A stretch of 64,000 nucleotides of DNA from Rhizopus arrhizus. Its lineage: Eukaryota; Mucoromycota; Mucoromycetes; Mucorales; Rhizopodaceae. Within the stretch, counting starts at the first letter, position 1. Each line of letters begins with the position of its first letter. The notes below the pieces were generated by a model. It was not told where the DNA came from. It ran no database searches and saw only the letters and a program-made list of their open reading frames with translations. The stretch spans positions 310,001 to 374,000 of the forward strand of contig JAKZZE010000020.1 of the NCBI GenBank assembly GCA_024220505.1, in the 5' to 3' direction. Of this stretch, positions 1 through 11,240 are shown piece by piece. A program made the position numbers and the translations under genes.

Positions 1-202
1 TACTTATGTCTGCTGGTTAAAGAGAATTAAGATGAGGACAAAGATATATGAGCAAAAGCAAATCGAACAGCAGCAAATTCAACAAAGCGAGCTAACGCCA
101 AGTCAATTACAGGAATTAAAGCCAGTCTTACTACAAAAATTATATGGGGCACCACCTTATACTCAGGCCGACCAGTTTAAGAACAACAGTAACAACGTGT
201 AG
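1..202 (+). CDS. 3' end of an unidentified protein-coding gene
   Basis: An open frame runs from the window edge to a TAG at 200-202. It encodes about 66 residues, rich in Gln and Lys, with a stretch EQQQIQQSELTPSQLQEL and an Asn-rich tail ending NNSNNV. The composition looks like a low-complexity C-terminal tail of a nuclear or regulatory protein. I do not recognise a family. The rest of the gene lies to the left of the window, and part of this stretch could be intron. It converges on the broken PDH gene on the other strand, with about 170 bp of AT-rich spacer between them. Confidence 0.5.
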   Translation, partial: TYVCWLKRIKMRTKIYEQKQIEQQQIQQSELTPSQLQELKPVLLQKLYGAPPYTQADQFKNNSNNV

Positions 203-376
203 TTTATAATAAATATAATTTATGCATTTTATCCAATTGTTTTACTTACACCAAATACTCTCCTTTTTTTTGTTGTTGTTGTTATTTGATCACCCAAAAT
301 CTATAAAGTATAAAAGTGAGGAGAACTTATTGAACGAGTGGGGATGAGGGATGATAAGTAACAGTTTTCATTTTAT

Positions 377-1081
377 TTAAAAGTCAATCTTTTCCAAATT
401 ATCTTCAACATCCTTGACAATAACATGTTCATCAGGGAAAGCAAGATTAGCAACATAAGGAGTAGGAACGCCAGCAGCAGTGATACGGCTCATGGGAGCA
501 TCCAAATGCCAGAATATCTCACCTTTTTTTCAAAAAATAAAATCAATGTCCCTATACTTTTCTATTTCTTTTTCCATGACTTGAGTAGCAATTTCAGAAC
601 CAACGCCAAAAGCGGCCCAAGCATTTTCAACAGAAACAAGGTGGTTCGTCTTCTTGACGGATTTGATGATCGATTCAACAGCAAAAGACTTGATGGACCT
701 CACATTGATCACCTCAACCGAAATACCCCTCCTTGACCAAACGTTCGACAACCTTCATGACGAAATCGACAGGACGAGTGTGGGACACGATAGCCACATC
801 TTTACCCTCACGTTCAACCCTTGGCCATACTGATCGCAAGATCAAAATGAGAAGAAAGAGCTTTGCCAGGGCAAGAAAGACAACCGGATTCGGTTCACGC
901 ATGGCCGCAGACCTTTTGCATCCTCAGCGTTCCAGAAAGAACCTTCAGGCGGGGAACCAAGCAGTCCCAGACAGAAAAACCTCGAGAGCACCCACACCAG
1001 CAGCGGCACTGTGAGGTCTACGGAAAACGATGGGACATTTGACCATGCTGCCTGATATAGAGCAGGCGTTGGCAACAGCAT
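377..1081 (-). pseudogene. PDB1: Pyruvate dehydrogenase E1 beta pseudogene
   Basis: Translation of the minus strand in three frames gives consecutive pieces of the mitochondrial pyruvate dehydrogenase E1 beta subunit: KCPIVFRRPHSAAAGVGAL, then WNAEDAKGL, then EREGKDVAIVSH, then ISVEVINVRSIKSF with VKKTNHLVSVENAW, and at the C-terminus LDAPMSRITAAGVPTPY. The pieces lie in the correct order, but the frame changes at least three times (for example an extra G near 730 and a break near 525-535). The segment between the Pro-Asn-Pro motif and EREGK is deleted or scrambled. The N-terminal half, including the thiamine-diphosphate half-site, is absent upstream of 1081. It is therefore a truncated, frameshifted relic, and a working copy should exist elsewhere. 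No introns are needed to read it, so a processed retrocopy is possible but unproven. Confidence 0.85.
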
Positions 1082-1314
1082 GGAGCTATATCCTACACAC
1101 AGTCATCTAGATAAAGTGAGTTTTTTCGTTTGCATGTATCTCAGAGCTAGTAATTGAATTGAAACGTTTTTGAACAAAAGCAACAGTGGTAAACTTAACG
1201 TAAACATTAGCAGCCTACTTTACAACGGCAGGCGCCATCCGATGAATTGACGTAAGAAAAAACATTTATGAAGAAAAGGAAAATTTCAATTGTCACACAG
1301 TTTATTGCATTTTT

Positions 1315-3988
1315 TTACCATTTTCTTAATAATTTATGACTTTTTTGAGGCATAGGGTTTGTAGAAGAAGCTATACGGGGAGGGGGTTTTTGATCGTTGT
1401 TGATGGCCTTAACAGAATCATGGACACTTCCTGTGTAAGGCGGTATCACGCTGTCAATCATTGAATTGTCTTTATCCAATTGACTGATGTCTTGGACAAA
1501 TTTATCGGGAGTAATGACATGTGTTGAACCTATATCATTTATTAATAAAATCCTCTTGTGTCATTTTATCAAATATTACCGATATAAATTTCTCTATCAA
1601 ACGTTTCAGCCAATTCATAAGCTGATCTAATCTCGGAATAAGTCATTCCACCCACAATGAAGATGATGACAGGTGGGCCTGAGGGTGGTTTAGGTGCAGC
1701 CTGTGAATGTATTTAAAAATTAACCAAGATGTGCGCATGTAAAATGAATTTCGACTTACATTGGCACCAGTGGATTTCTTATGCCACTGTGTTTTATACA
1801 CTCTCAACTTGGGCACTTCTTTTACAGCTTCAGCCGTATTCTTGCGAAGATTTTGTTGTTTAACAGTTCGAATATTGTTAGGAAACAATCTTTGATCGAT
1901 CGTGCCATCAATATGTCCTTCCACAATACGCTTGACGACAGGCACATAACGAGACAAATCAAAAGGGACCTCTTGCTGAGCGTCTGCCTTTTTCTTTTTA
2001 CGATTCTTTGTCTTTTGACCTTGTTTATTGGCTGATTTAGAGAGCTGAACACCCAGCAAGGAAATGTTTGTGATGGCATCCTTGTAGTCTTGATCAAGAC
2101 GAGCATAAGACAGTAGTTCTTCCAAATCTTCGGGATTAATGGTTTCGGCTGAAGCGATCCACAATAAGATAAGCCTTGTCTTGACCATTTCACTAAAAGA
2201 ACAGTGTTATTGAGGTACTTTTTTTTTTTTTTTTAAAAAAAAAAAAACTCATTTTTACCTTGTTTCAGGATCATCTAAAATAGAAATCAAATCTTCCTTC
2301 AAGTTCTTGGGTTCATCGCCTTCTGGTGTCTCACCACATGCCATATTCTTTATAGCCGTCAGAATCATGCAAAGATATTTAAATGTAAAACTTACCTGTT
2401 CAAGCAAGCCAATGGCTTCCAAGTTTTGATATTTGAATTCAGCCATACAATCATTAGCAATTGTCATTTGAGCAGAATATTTTGACTTCATTTCTTGGAA
2501 TTGTGGTAAGTTTGAAATCATATTCTTCATATCATTTAAAGTCGAAGCAGTTGTTTGTCTAATGCACATTTAGCCTTAAAGCAAATGAACTGTTTTCATA
2601 TTTACCCTTCGTTTGAAGATATCTTGTTTTCATTCATAAATCGATTGAAATCTTCAATCAATTTTTCGGTAGTACTAGCAATATGCATATGACGAATCAT
2701 TGTGTAAACCGTATCTTGTTCGTTCAATGTCACTTCCTGCTTATGATCTGTTCCATCTTCTTGTATGTAAGTGTATTCATATTTGAGTCCTGTAGGCACT
2801 TCTTCAACTTTGAGTAAATCGGCCATCATTGCTTGGTACGTGAATTCGTGTAAAAAGGGTGCAATGGGATCAATAGTACGATCGAGCAAGATGAGTGTAC
2901 CACTAGGAAGTGGTGGATCTCTTGGTGGCTGCATATAATTTCAGCTTATGATTTTTTTTAATCAATCATTCAAAAAACTTACGGGGAATTCAGGATTCGT
3001 AGCACAGAAATTGTCTAATTCAGCTTGGACTAATTTTGCTAAAAGTTCTGGAATTTTTCGATTAATTGTTCCCTTTTCATCAAGAGGACGATGATATCTA
3101 ATCAATGGACTTTCACCAAGAGTCACGCAGACAGACAAAAGCTACAAACAGACATTAGCTATTCATAATTCATCGATTTATAGATTTTACCTCTTTTGCA
3201 ATGTTGTCTAATTGAGTTTCAATTTGTGATGTGTTTGATCCATCACTGCCAAATAATGTAAGAAATCTACTTTCATTATCCAATGTATAGACGCAGTGTT
3301 CACGTACTGTGTATACATTAATAAGATATGTCGCTCTTTAATCATCATTTTTTTTTTCTTACCTATAAAGTCGACATACATTTCTTTTAAGCTTTTAATA
3401 TGGTTAGCAGCATTAGCAGCATTCAACATATGTGTAAGTTCAGTAAACACATTATTATCCAAAGCTACAGATATACATAGTATAAGTCAGCAATATATAA
3501 AAGCCATTGACTTTTTACCATTAATAAAGTGAACATGAGCAGCAGCATACATTGGTCCATCTTTACGTGAAAAATCGTCTACTAAACGAGAACAAGACTC
3601 GATGCAAGGGGTAAGAATATAAACAGCTTCGTAACTTGGATACGGCTGTCTTGGTTTTTCAATATTTTCTACCACTTTTTTTTGTTTGTTAACAAAGGAG
3701 AAGAAACATAAAACAAAAAGAACTTACAAGTAACCTATAAAGAACAGTTAAATAAGAGAGAAAGAACAGCGGCGAAAAACTTACATTTTCTTCTAAAATG
3801 TCATACATTTTGCAAGCAGAGTTTAATATTTTTGAAGAAAGACTGTCAACAACAACAAGTTTCCATCTTCCAGTTGGTTGAACAGATTTTATTAATTCCA
3901 AGAAACCTATGTTTTTCTTTAAGTAATGCTCTTTTGTAGTTGTTTTTCTTTATTTACGCTTCTTGAGGATTTCGTCAATGCCAATCAT
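1315..3988 (-). CDS. SEC1: Sec1/Munc18-family exocytosis protein, 13 exons
   Basis: Sec1/Munc18 proteins clamp syntaxin-type SNAREs and promote vesicle fusion at the plasma membrane. Exons on the minus strand: 3988-3958, 3906-3785, 3734-3728, 3674-3519, 3464-3363, 3306-3191, 3141-2983, 2928-2606, 2558-2396, 2347-2259, 2192-1760, 1700-1580 and 1529-1315. They sum to 2037 nt, an exact multiple of three, and encode 678 residues. The start is MIGIDEILKKR. Family signatures in order are KLVVVDSLSSKILNSACKM, ILEENVTLVENIEK (spanning the micro-exon), ILLDRTIDPIAPFLHEFTYQ and VIIFIVGGMTYSEIRSAYEL near the C-terminus. A Lys-rich loop (KNRKKKKAD) lies in domain 3. The ILEENVTLVENIEK block favours exocytic Sec1/Munc18 over Sly1 or Vps45. 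Introns are 44-80 nt with GT-AG ends. Confidence 0.93.
3728..3734 (-). other. 7-nt micro-exon in the Sec1 gene
   Basis: Seven bases (GTTACTT on the minus strand) are flanked by TTCTTTATAG on the 5' side and GTAAGTTC on the 3' side. They join exon 2 (ending ...GAAAAT) to exon 4 (starting TGGTAGAAAAT). The result is the conserved family sequence ENVTLVEN in frame. Skipping it would shift the frame, and the whole 13-exon model is a multiple of three only when it is included. Confidence 0.85.
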
Positions 3989-4080
3989 AAACACAAAGAA
4001 ACGATGAAAAAAAGGTACGAAATAAAAATAGGTTTTTAAAAAAAGAAAAATATACGGAGCCCAAAAAAAAAAAGCTTGCA

Positions 4081-5159
4081 TTATTTATTTAACCAATATT
4101 TAGCACTGATGGCTGTATTTTCCAATAACATAGCTATAGTCATCGGTCCAACACCTCCAGGTACAGGTGTAATAAAGGAAGCCACCTCCTTTGCCTTTTC
4201 ATATTCAACATCACCTACCCAACGAACACCTGACTTCTTTGAAGCATCTAAACACAAAATATAAGCCCTCTTTTTTTTGTAATCAATATTCATATCATAC
4301 CAGGGACAGCATTCATGCCAACATCAATCACAACAGCACCAGATTTAATCCAATCTCCTTTCACAAGTTGAGGTTGGCCGGCTGCTGCTACCACAATATC
4401 TGCTTCTTTCACTATCTTTTCGAGGTCTCTTGTCTTTGAATGACAAAGCGTCACAGTTGCATCTTCAGCCGTCAATAAACTAGCCACAGGTGTACCCACG
4501 AGGTCACTTCGACCAATGACTACAGCCCTTTTACCACTGATCTCGATTTGTGTAGACTTGATTAAATGAAGAATGCCCTTGGGTGTACAAGGTAAGAAGA
4601 GCGGTCTACCTGTTCTTTTGGTCATTTTACCAATGTTAAATGGGTGAAAGCTAAAATCAAATAAGCATGGGTATTTATATATGCTTTATATCTCGTGTTA
4701 CCCGTCTACATCTTTTTGGTAATCAATCGCTTCAATAATACAGTCTTCATCAATATGTGAAGGCAAAGGCATTTGAACCAAGATTCCATGAATCTTTTTA
4801 TCTTCATTGAATTTTTGAATCGTCTTTAATAATTCGCTTTGACTTGTTGCCTCTGGTAGTTTTTCCATTGTGATAGAAATACCGACCTTCTCTAGGTTAG
4901 TTCAACCCAGTACATTTTGACTTATAATACCTCTTTAGCGGCCTTGTCTTTTGATTTAACATAAAGAGCAGAATCTTCACGTGATCCCACAAGAATCATG
5001 GCCATATGTGGGTCAAATTGAGGATATTTTTCTTTTGTATCCAAAATAGTCGATTTCACTTGGTTACGTACTGATCTTTTTAACAATAAGAGCTTGCTTT
5101 TTAAAACATTTACGTATTTACTGTGCAATAACTTTTCCGTCAATAATAGTTGCTGTCAT
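4081..5159 (-). CDS. Methylenetetrahydrofolate dehydrogenase/cyclohydrolase (FolD-type), 5 exons
   Basis: The enzyme interconverts 5,10-methylene-, methenyl- and 10-formyl-tetrahydrofolate in one-carbon metabolism. Exons on the minus strand are 5159-5122, 5075-4931, 4889-4702, 4650-4301 and 4247-4081. They total 888 nt and encode 295 residues. Signatures are [13 protein letters not shown] at the start, [14 protein letters not shown] (the Tyr-x3-Lys of the dehydrogenase/cyclohydrolase active site), [37 protein letters not shown] (Rossmann dinucleotide site) and the C-terminal [19 protein letters not shown]. The protein stops after this domain, so it is the two-activity form without the formate-ligase domain of trifunctional C1-THF synthase. 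The Tyr/Lys pair suggests that cyclohydrolase activity is retained. The acceptor of intron 2 could be either of two AGs 2 nt apart; the one used here keeps the frame. It lies in the same direction as Sec1, about 90 bp upstream of its start. Confidence 0.93.
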
Positions 5160-5799
5160 TCTTCTTAATGAGCGAGAAGAAAAAAAAATTTAGAAAGTTT
5201 ATTTATTTGCATGGATTGCTGGGGATTAAAAAAAAAGTTCAAAAAATTTAATTAAGGTTTTTATTCAGGTGTCGGTAGTGTCCGCTCACCATTTAAATTG
5301 AAATATGATAAATTACAAACAATATATTATTTATATGCTGTTATGTGAATTTAAACGACTTCTGCTTTCTAAGTCGATTTTTCTTAGGAAGCATGTTGCC
5401 CTGGCTGCAGCTTCATCAGGCCAGAAAGTAGTATCATCAAATATAAATTTCCAGTAAATTCGTCATAACGACCATACAGCACAGAAAATAAAAGTCTGCC
5501 CATCAAAAGAGAATTGTAGAAGTATCTTCAGTTCAGAGGCCACTGGGAATGAGATCTGCTTGTAATCAAAAGAGAATTAAAGCTTGTATATTGTCTTTTT
5601 GTACTGTATTTTTCAAATTTTTGGGGAAAATAAAAAATAATTTGGTGAAGTTTTGGAAATAATTGATGGAGAATGTTGAGGTTGTATGAGATAGAACAAG
5701 CAGTGAAAGTAAAAGAGAGGCACCAAAAGATATAAATACATAAAATGGATGTTATATACAACTTACCCGCAAGCTAAGGGATGAGAACCCATTATGGAG
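5160..5799. other. Intergenic stretch without a recognisable gene
   Basis: This is AT-rich DNA with short homopolymer runs after the folate gene. A minus-strand reading around 5340-5520 has short open pieces rich in Trp, Phe and Asp but contains stops, and no family could be recognised. It may be a decayed transposon end belonging to the adjacent Fanzor-bearing element. Confidence 0.4.
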
Positions 5800-7925
5800 T
5801 TTTCATACGATTCTCAGAAGCGGAATTCGTGTATTTGGACGGCCTTTCATTATTATGTTGTGATATATATGTAAAATATAGTGCATATTTTTGACAGCCA
5901 TCACATCAAGATTTCATACCGTACTACAAGAGTTACACTTGAGGACAGCATATGCTTTTCGTTTTGATCCGACTGAAATAGTATTTGCGAAGCTTTTGAT
6001 TTTACATTGATTGCATATCTGATTAGTAAAAGCCTCAGTATCATAGATAAATTCTGCTTTGTCTTGTGAATTCTTTGACATCTTCTTAATAACATCGGTA
6101 ATCCGTCTAGTAGGAGCAGAAATTTTTCCTCTCATAGATCCAGAAAAAGAGCCATCACCATAAGTAATTATTCTTTTCTTGTAAAGACTAACTGGCTTGT
6201 TACCTTTTGGAGGAAGTGTGGTCCATCTTTGCTTATTGTTACAGTGTTGTTGTACTTGGCATTATCATCAAATAATCTTTTGGCAATTTCATGAGTTGCT
6301 TTTTGTTTTTCGATATAACTTTTGAAATTAAGCTTGATTAATCTAAATATATATGTTGTGAGTATAAAATACTTATACTCCAATAAAACTCTCTTGCCAG
6401 TTATTCCTGTTATAATAATCAGAGATTTTTTTAATTTTTAGTCTCATAGAAATAGCCTTTGAGAAATCGACCAAACTTGATGCTTTGAAGGTGGGTAGTT
6501 TACTAATAAGTCTAAAATCTTCTTGGTTGTGTTGTTGATGTTTCATATTTTCTAGAGCAACAAGATTGAAACCGTACATATGATAATATTCTTTGGCGGA
6601 TGTTTTTCTAATTCTTTCCTTGGAAGATGAAAAAGCGGAATCATCTGCAGTAAAGATATCAGGAACGCCGGGATCTGCACCCAAAGCAAGAGCTCTATTA
6701 CTCTTAGTTTTCTAAGCAAAGTCTTTAGGAGTCGGGACATGTTGCATTTTATCAGTACTCGAAGAGGTTTTTTGAGCTTCTTCTTGAAAATAAATTCAAC
6801 AGAGCAATCGTTCGTTTGAATCAAATTCCTAAAATTAATCATTAATTAAAATCGATAGATATGTGAAAATAATATAGATTACCAAAAATTGCGCTTGTCA
6901 TTTGAAATATCATTGTCTATTTTAAAAAAAATCAGAGAATTTTGAGCACTACATTGTAAAATCATCATCAGTTGCTTTTATAGGGATACTTTCCTTATCA
7001 CTGGTACAGAACTTCGAAATTTTCTAGAAAGCTTGTCCATTAATTTGGATAGACTTGAATCTGCAACCATACAATGGAAGTAAAGAAAACATTCCTAATC
7101 CTCTAGCACCAGTGCACTTTCTGGACTTGAATGTATTATCTTGAATCTCCTTTTGAGTATTCTTGATAAATGTCTTGACCATTTCCATTCCTAGTATACA
7201 GTTTTTTTCAAACTTCTTTGAGACTTCCAAGGACTTGTTTGAGCTTACAGGTGTCAGAGAAGCTTCCTTTAAACTTTTGTAGCCTTTAGCATTCATATTG
7301 AAACATTTTCAATAGACTTCAGATTCCTATGAATATAACCAAAATTAGCAGCTTTTTGAGGAATATTCTCTTGAATAAATTGCTTTTTATTCATTCCCAC
7401 TTGTATTATATGAAACCGTTTAAGATAGTGGTGCGGGTTTGCACAAACATTTGCTTCAGTTGGTTTCTTAGAGTTGAAAATGCCATGCTCCTGCCAATGT
7501 AAAAGAGCATATTTGACGATATTCTTGTTAGCATCGTTCTTCTCAACAGAAGAAGGTCATTTAGAAGTAGAGGGGTTTGACTTCTTTTGATGTATATAAT
7601 GAACAAGAGATCTTATTTATGCTACAGTTAAACTATCACCATAGAAAATATTGTGATCAGGTTTGGATAAAAGACGAAGAAAGGTGAGAAAAGTTGATAA
7701 GCCAGATTGTGAGTAATAGAAGCAGTAACTTGCTTGCTCTTTATTTGGTCAAAGTAAAAGTAGATTGCAAACATAGACTCAGCATAGACGACTTGAATTA
7801 CATGAGATATCAGCTTTTGGATTTCCAGCATCATGTTAGCATTCTTGCAAGTATAATTCAAATTTGCCTTGATGACTGAAGATTTTGTAAACCCTTTACG
7901 TGCTTCTGCTTTTCTCTTGACATGG
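5800..7925 (-). pseudogene. Fanzor (TnpB-like RNA-guided nuclease) pseudogene
   Basis: Fanzors are eukaryotic TnpB relatives carried by transposons and act as RNA-guided DNA endonucleases. On the minus strand, fragments occur in family order: an N-terminal helical part (ANLNYTCKNANMMLEIQKL, about 7860-7800), a central FSLLPLYG followed by a beta segment ending IQINGQAF (about 7100-7025), the RuvC-I aspartate motif LGADPGVPDIFTADD (about 6685-6645), ITYGDGSFSGSMRG (about 6170-6125), a zinc-ribbon pair CNQC (about 6010) and CNSC (about 5930), and a RuvC-III remnant NLDVMAVKNM (about 5910-5880). It is broken: the frame changes several times, including near 6170 and in the N-terminal third. A TGA at 5914-5916 replaces the usual Trp just before the RuvC-III Asn-x-Asp. 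The Arg normally between that Asn and Asp is Leu. I assign the family confidently; the exact subtype is a guess. No guide RNA could be identified. Confidence 0.8.
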
Positions 7926-8344
7926 TAAGGGCACTTGGGGCTGGGAGATCTTGTATGATCAGTTCCACCATAAGTACACTTTACTTAACGTATGTTATCA
8001 AATTGGTTAATAGATCAGTAAACAATCCATATAAAATTAGATCCTTCAGCTGCATTATTCTCTTAAGTAATGTATATGATTTCGAAATAGAAACATACTC
8101 ATAGTTCGATCTATGCACACTATTAGAAGTATTATACGTAATAATGCACATCTAAGAGAGTTATTTATACTAAGTAAAGTATATGGATATATAGAAAATC
8201 AATTTTATTATACGCGTATACAAAGCATTTATATCAATAAAGGCAGAAACGATTTGTGATTTCACATTATTTTTTATTTTTATTTTATTTTCTTGTTTGA
8301 CTACATTGAATTAATTAATAGTTATTAAATAGATACTAGCTATT

Positions 8345-8381
8345 AAATGTGAACAAAAAAAAAAAAAAAAAAAAAAAAAAC
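8345..8381. repeat. Poly-A tract inside duplication A
   Basis: A run of about 30 A with one C interruption. The paralogous position near 38427 carries only short A-runs, so this tract expanded after the duplication. Confidence 0.8.
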
Positions 8382-8860
8382 AAAAAAATACTACCAGTAG
8401 CTGAAGCAGCCATTATTTTGAAGATGGTGATTAATAAAAAGCAATGCTAATAATAAAGCCATACAGATCAAAATCAATTTTAATATTATTCTCAAGGTAC
8501 TGCTTTCTAAATTATATATATTCTACGGATATTTTTGCATGAAAAGTACGCATATTAAAAACAATTACAACTAGAATATACATGCAGTTAGAATATGCAT
8601 TCACAAACTATATAAACTGGATACCAAGCACACTTGAGTTCTAAGTAGAAATGTGCGAGCAATTTTTCAATTTGGTGCAGTAGCTACTTTTTACTTGAAG
8701 AATAATAAAAGAATTTTTTTTTGTTTACTAACAAAAGAATGAATAAGAGGATCTAACTAGTAGAAGAGTAAATCCAAAAGTAGCGTCACAGTTTTGTATT
8801 TGTAATACGTTTTAAGTCAGGTGGTTGTTTCACTACAGAATTTATTAATAAGCAATCAGA

Positions 8861-8868
8861 TATAAAAG
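8861..8868 (+). promoter_or_regulatory. TATA box of OYE copy A
   Basis: TATAAAAG occurs about 45 bp upstream of the start codon. The same box is kept at 39033-39040 and, inverted, near 36269-36279 in front of the two intact copies. Confidence 0.6.
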
Positions 8869-8911
8869 ACGTCCATACTTTTCGATTTAACAAAGAAATG
8901 TAGACTAAAAA

Positions 8912-10145
8912 ATGTCTTTAGGTACTGTTCAACCTCAAGCCTTTAACTCCGAAGTTGGTAAGGCTGTAAATGTCGAAAAGAGTAAGCTTTTCTCTCCTGT
9001 GACAAACAAGTCTGTCATTTACAAGAACCGTATTGTTATACCTCCTATGTGTATGTACAGTAGTACAAATGGCTTCTTTAACGACTTTCATTTGGCTCAC
9101 TATGCCTCCTTTGCCTTCAAGGGTGCTGCTGCTATTGTTATTGAAGCTACTGCTGTTGAACCTCGAGGTCGTACCTCTCCTCATGATGCTGGCTTATGGT
9201 CAGATGAATACATTGCTCCTCTTAAACGTATTGTTGACTTGATCAAATCTCAGGGTACTATTCCTGCATTACAATTGGCCCATGCCGGGCGCAAGGCTAG
9301 CATGTCTTCCTTGTGGGACGGATATAAATTTGTCCCTGAATCAGAGGGAGGGTGGCCTAATGATATCGTTGGTCCTTCTGATGTTCCTTTTGATGAGTTG
9401 CACGGTAAACCTCGCGCTCTGACTATTCCTTAATTAGACTCTATAAAACAAAAATGGGTTGATGCTGCCATTCGTGCTGATAAGGCTGGTATTGAAGTCC
9501 TTGAAATTCATAATGCACACGGGTAAGAAAGAGAGTTTGTCAATTGAAAATGAATTATATTTACTAAATCAAACGACTAGTTACTTATTGCAAAGCTTTT
9601 TATCTGGTCATTCTAATAAGCGTACTGATATCTATGGTGGATCTTTAGAAAACCGTATGCGTTACCCACTTGAGGTGATTGAAGCTGTCCGCAAAGTGTG
9701 GCCTGAACACAAGCCTTTATGGGTCCGTATCTCTGGTACTGATTTTAAACATTTTGACACTATGGAACGCGATGAAGAAGGCTGGGACATTTATCAATCC
9801 ATTGAATATGCTAAAGCATTGAAGAAGATTGGTGTTGATGTGATTGATGTTTCTAGTGGTGGTAACCGTGCTGATGCTGCTTATTCTATGTATCCTACCA
9901 CAAAGCTCTACCAGGTTGAAATGGCTAATGCTATTAAACACCAAGCTAACATTGCTACTGCTGCTGTTGGTAGAATTATTGATCCTAAGGATGCTGAAGC
10001 CATCTTAAAAGAAGACAAGGCTGATTATATCTTGGTTGGGCGTGCCCATTTGAACAACAGCGGCTGGTTGAACCATGCTGCTCGTGAGCTTGGTGTCAGT
10101 AATGTCTGGGCTAACCAATATGAACGTGGTCAGCGTGCATTCTAA
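8912..10145 (+). pseudogene. Old Yellow Enzyme-like flavin oxidoreductase, copy A, nonsense-mutated
   Basis: This copy matches the intact ones at 34992-36225 and 39084-40317 along its whole length. Exon 1 is 8912-9522, the intron 9523-9580, and exon 2 9581-10145. It has the OYE signatures PPMCMYSS, LQLAHAGRKA, EIHNAHG joined across the intron to YLLQSFLS, and YGGSLENRMRYPLEV. The defect is a single TAA at 9431-9433, where both other copies have GAA (Glu) in the sequence TIPELE. The encoded product would stop at 173 residues, before the catalytic His-containing EIHNAHG motif and most of the TIM barrel. Other changes are mostly conservative, for example SSGGNRADAAYSMY in place of SGGGNRAKTAYPIY, so inactivation looks recent. 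Confidence 0.9.
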
Positions 10146-10280
10146 GCATTTACTTTTCCTCTTCATGTTGTATAATATACTAGATTGAAAAACTACACAT
10201 TTAGTAAAATTTAATTTACCTTCAAAATAAAATGTTAGCAGAACAAAGTCGAATAACGTGAAGTTCTTTCGCATATCCAA

Positions 10281-11240
10281 ATGCTACACGATGATCCAAC
10301 CAATCATCGCCTGCTTTGCTCTAGAACCGACAACAACCATCCCACAGCAGATACTCCCCACTCTACAAACGCAATGAGTTCTGCTGCTATATGGCAATTT
10401 TTGGAGCTTATTCCAAAAACACCAGAAGTGAGAACATCACAGCTTTTGAAGGCAAAGATGTCAAAGCTTTATCCTGTCAGCTTTGTACTGGCAAGAGACA
10501 GAGCCTGCTCAATAAGAGTTGAGGTTGATTCTTTTACACTTATTGAAACATCCATCTTATCAGCCGAAAGCAGCGTATATCGAGTCTCGTTAGATGTGCT
10601 GCTTATTTTATGGCCTTCTGAACTTAGTCCTATGACCCAGGAAGCTTTTAATCAATACGACAAAGCGCTGCATATAGGTTTTTACTTTGATCCAAAGACG
10701 GAACTTTTTTTTTTTAGAAAAGGGTATGTTATATTAGACATAACTAAAGATGCCAATCATCTGTATCGCGATCTTACACATGAGATTTCGCTCGGCCATC
10801 AACGAGTAATCCTTGCAACTTGGAGAGGCATGGAAAAACACTGTTTCTGCTGTCATAAACCTGGACACACCAAGTCGGCCTGTCCACGACTTCAACGGTA
10901 GAAAGTCAAAAGCTGCTATGCTTGTGGTAGAGTGGAACACCTTACTCGCGACTGTCCCAAGACGGGTTCATCTTTAATAGGAGACAAGCGGGCAAGATTT
11001 ACTGCCCCAATGACTATTGAATTTGCTTCTAATTTCATGACTTTCCGCCATAATGATCGTCAGATCCCCAGATTCAAAATCTGAACACATCAATGTTGAC
11101 TTCTCTTCTGCTGCATCGAAGTATGCTCTTAAAGATCCTGCGGTCTCCACTAATGGAGAGTCCACCTTTAATTCTAAGGCGTCAATAACTACATAAACTT
11201 GGACGACAGTAATCATAGTATGGTATCTCATGTACTTTAA
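10281..11240 (+). pseudogene. LINE ORF1 (nucleic-acid-binding) fragment, older element, copy A
   Basis: An open frame of 206 residues from 10281 ends at a TAG (10899-10901). In the same frame it continues with a second zinc knuckle. The two knuckles are CFCCHKPGHTKSAC and, after the stop, CYACGRVEHLTRDC, each Cys-x2-Cys-x4-His-x4-Cys, as in ORF1 proteins of L1/Tx1-type LINEs. The upstream part (LYPVSFVLARDRACSIRVEV and following) resembles the RRM-like part of the young LINE ORF1 at 16905-18371. The same fragment is present at 40454-41365. Downstream pieces of the same old plus-strand LINE are at 11850-12439 and 19060-21238. Confidence 0.75.

Noticed and set aside
425..1014. Plus-strand open frames over the first kilobase
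   Set aside because: They are antisense to the pyruvate dehydrogenase pseudogene, whose peptides match the family on the minus strand.
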